From Syntrophaceae bacterium (GTDB lineage Bacteria; Desulfobacterota; SM23-61): a stretch of 5,820 bases of DNA. The position numbers and the translations under genes are program-made. The DNA is taken from assembly GCA_003154025.1 (NCBI GenBank), contig PMCE01000167.1, positions 1,945 to 7,764 of the forward strand, in the 5' to 3' direction. The notes under the pieces are model-generated. The model searched no databases. It was not told where the DNA came from and saw only the letters and a list, made by a program, of their open reading frames with translations. Below are positions 5,104-5,820 of the stretch, piece by piece (within the stretch, counting starts at the first letter, position 1; each line of letters begins with the position of its first letter).

Positions 5104-5660
5104 AAAAAACTACCAAAAACCTGGCCTTGGTCTTCTTCCTCGTCACCCTGTCGGGGTGCATGGCCAGCGCTCCACCCGCCTCCGACTCCCCGTCGGTCCC
5201 TCTACAGAAGGCGAATTTGGAGGCGGTCATGGAGGAACAGGAGGGATTGGAGATCCTTTGGGAGAACGCCAAGGAGGTACGCGATTTTTACCGGGGAGGA
5301 GTGCAGCAGAAGACCAAAGCAGAGAAGAAATACCAGGAGAAGCAATACCCGGAGGCCCAGAAGCTATACGATGCCTCCAATGAGTTTTTGAGGGTTGTGC
5401 TGAGGTACATCAACCAGGATTCGGCCGAATACACTCTTTTTGAAGGGACGGATATCCTCTTTTTCCCAAACCTCGTGATGGCTGACAATTATTTGAAATC
5501 AGGATTGATCCAGAAACAATTGGGAAAAAAAAGTTCAGCCCGGCGCAAGTGGAAGCAAGCCCTCGCCTATGTCCAGAAATCCCAGCAATGGGAACGGACC
5601 GAATGGGCCCTGGCGGTTCAACAGGAAATCGAATCCCTGCTCAGCCCACCCAAACAGTGA
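5100..5660 (+). CDS. Helical (TPR-like) lipoprotein, function unknown
   Basis: A 186-residue protein starting at GTG 5100, which overlaps the thioredoxin stop in the sequence GTGA; a G-rich stretch at 5091-5095 can serve as ribosome site. It starts VKKTTKNLALVFFLVTLSG (first codon GTG, read as Met) followed by C20: a clear signal peptide with an L-S-G-C lipobox, so it should be membrane-anchored. The residue after the Cys is Met, not Asp. The mature part opens with a Ser/Pro-rich linker, then is mainly charged helix. AEKKYQEKQYPEAQKLYDAS looks like a TPR helix pair, and a similar pair near the end (GLIQKQLGKKSSARRKWKQA) suggests a diverged TPR-type solenoid. The frame is open further upstream to 4977, but that part is out of frame with, and inside, the thioredoxin gene. 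Tight coupling suggests a shared extracytoplasmic task with the thioredoxin. I do not recognise the family. Confidence 0.85.
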   Translation: MKKTTKNLALVFFLVTLSGCMASAPPASDSPSVPLQKANLEAVMEEQEGLEILWENAKEVRDFYRGGVQQKTKAEKKYQEKQYPEAQKLYDASNEFLRVVLRYINQDSAEYTLFEGTDILFFPNLVMADNYLKSGLIQKQLGKKSSARRKWKQALAYVQKSQQWERTEWALAVQQEIESLLSPPKQ

Positions 5661-5820
5661 TTTCCTTAAAAGCGTAAAGGGCCGAGAGCGAATGGCCTAG
5701 CGAAAAGACAAAACCAGCCAGCGAATCTCCTTATTTTTCCCATCTTGATCGAAACGGGATCCAAGGCCGCGAGCTACTCCTCTAGTCAAGCCTTTTGCAT
5801 GACGGTCCTCGGGCAGCGCC
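5661..5820. other. Trailing non-coding sequence, nothing supported
   Basis: No frame of convincing length, ribosome site, tRNA fold or strong terminator was found in these 160 bases on either strand. A weak AAGGC...GCCTT pair followed by TTTG near 5768-5796 is too poor to call a terminator for the preceding operon. Confidence 0.4.

Overview
The window looks like a chromosomal segment from an uncultured Gram-negative bacterium of the Deltaproteobacteria/Desulfobacterota type. This is an inference from four things: a membrane CdaA-type diadenylate cyclase (rare in other proteobacteria), several exported lipoproteins, an apparent selenoprotein of the thioredoxin fold, and GC-rich genes separated by AT-rich spacers and short GC-rich repeats. 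No phage, transposon, CRISPR, tRNA or rRNA signature was seen.

Region 1 (1-2044, + strand) is a probable operon. The 3' part of a cyclic-di-AMP synthase is fused in one reading frame to a transmembrane segment and two YbbR (CdaR-like) repeats. An HD-domain phosphohydrolase follows 16 nt later.

Region 2 (2045-4252, - strand) converges on region 1 across an imperfect inverted repeat that overlaps the ends of both facing genes. In transcription order it holds a 54-residue lipoprotein with a CPKCG knuckle (4252-4088), an exported TPR protein (3959-3348) and DNA polymerase IV, dinB (3257-2082). A terminator-shaped hairpin with seven T's lies inside the first codons of the TPR gene. A degenerate repeat sits between the TPR gene and dinB.

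Region 3 (4253-4551) is an AT-rich divergent promoter region with one candidate sigma70 promoter per direction and several small dyads.

Region 4 (4552-5660, + strand) is the most interesting part. It is a two-gene operon of a secreted or membrane-anchored TlpA/ResA-like thioredoxin and an overlapping lipoprotein. The thioredoxin frame is interrupted by one TGA exactly where the first cysteine of the CxxC active site belongs (WATW-TGA-PNC). Seventeen nucleotides after the TGA is the loop of a perfect 7-bp hairpin with loop GGC, which fits a bacterial SECIS element. The two flanking pieces should therefore be read as one 183-residue selenoprotein with a UPNC redox motif. The lipoprotein start overlaps the thioredoxin stop (GTGA), so its translation may depend on selenocysteine insertion upstream.

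The last 160 bases (5661-5820) hold no gene or RNA that I can support.
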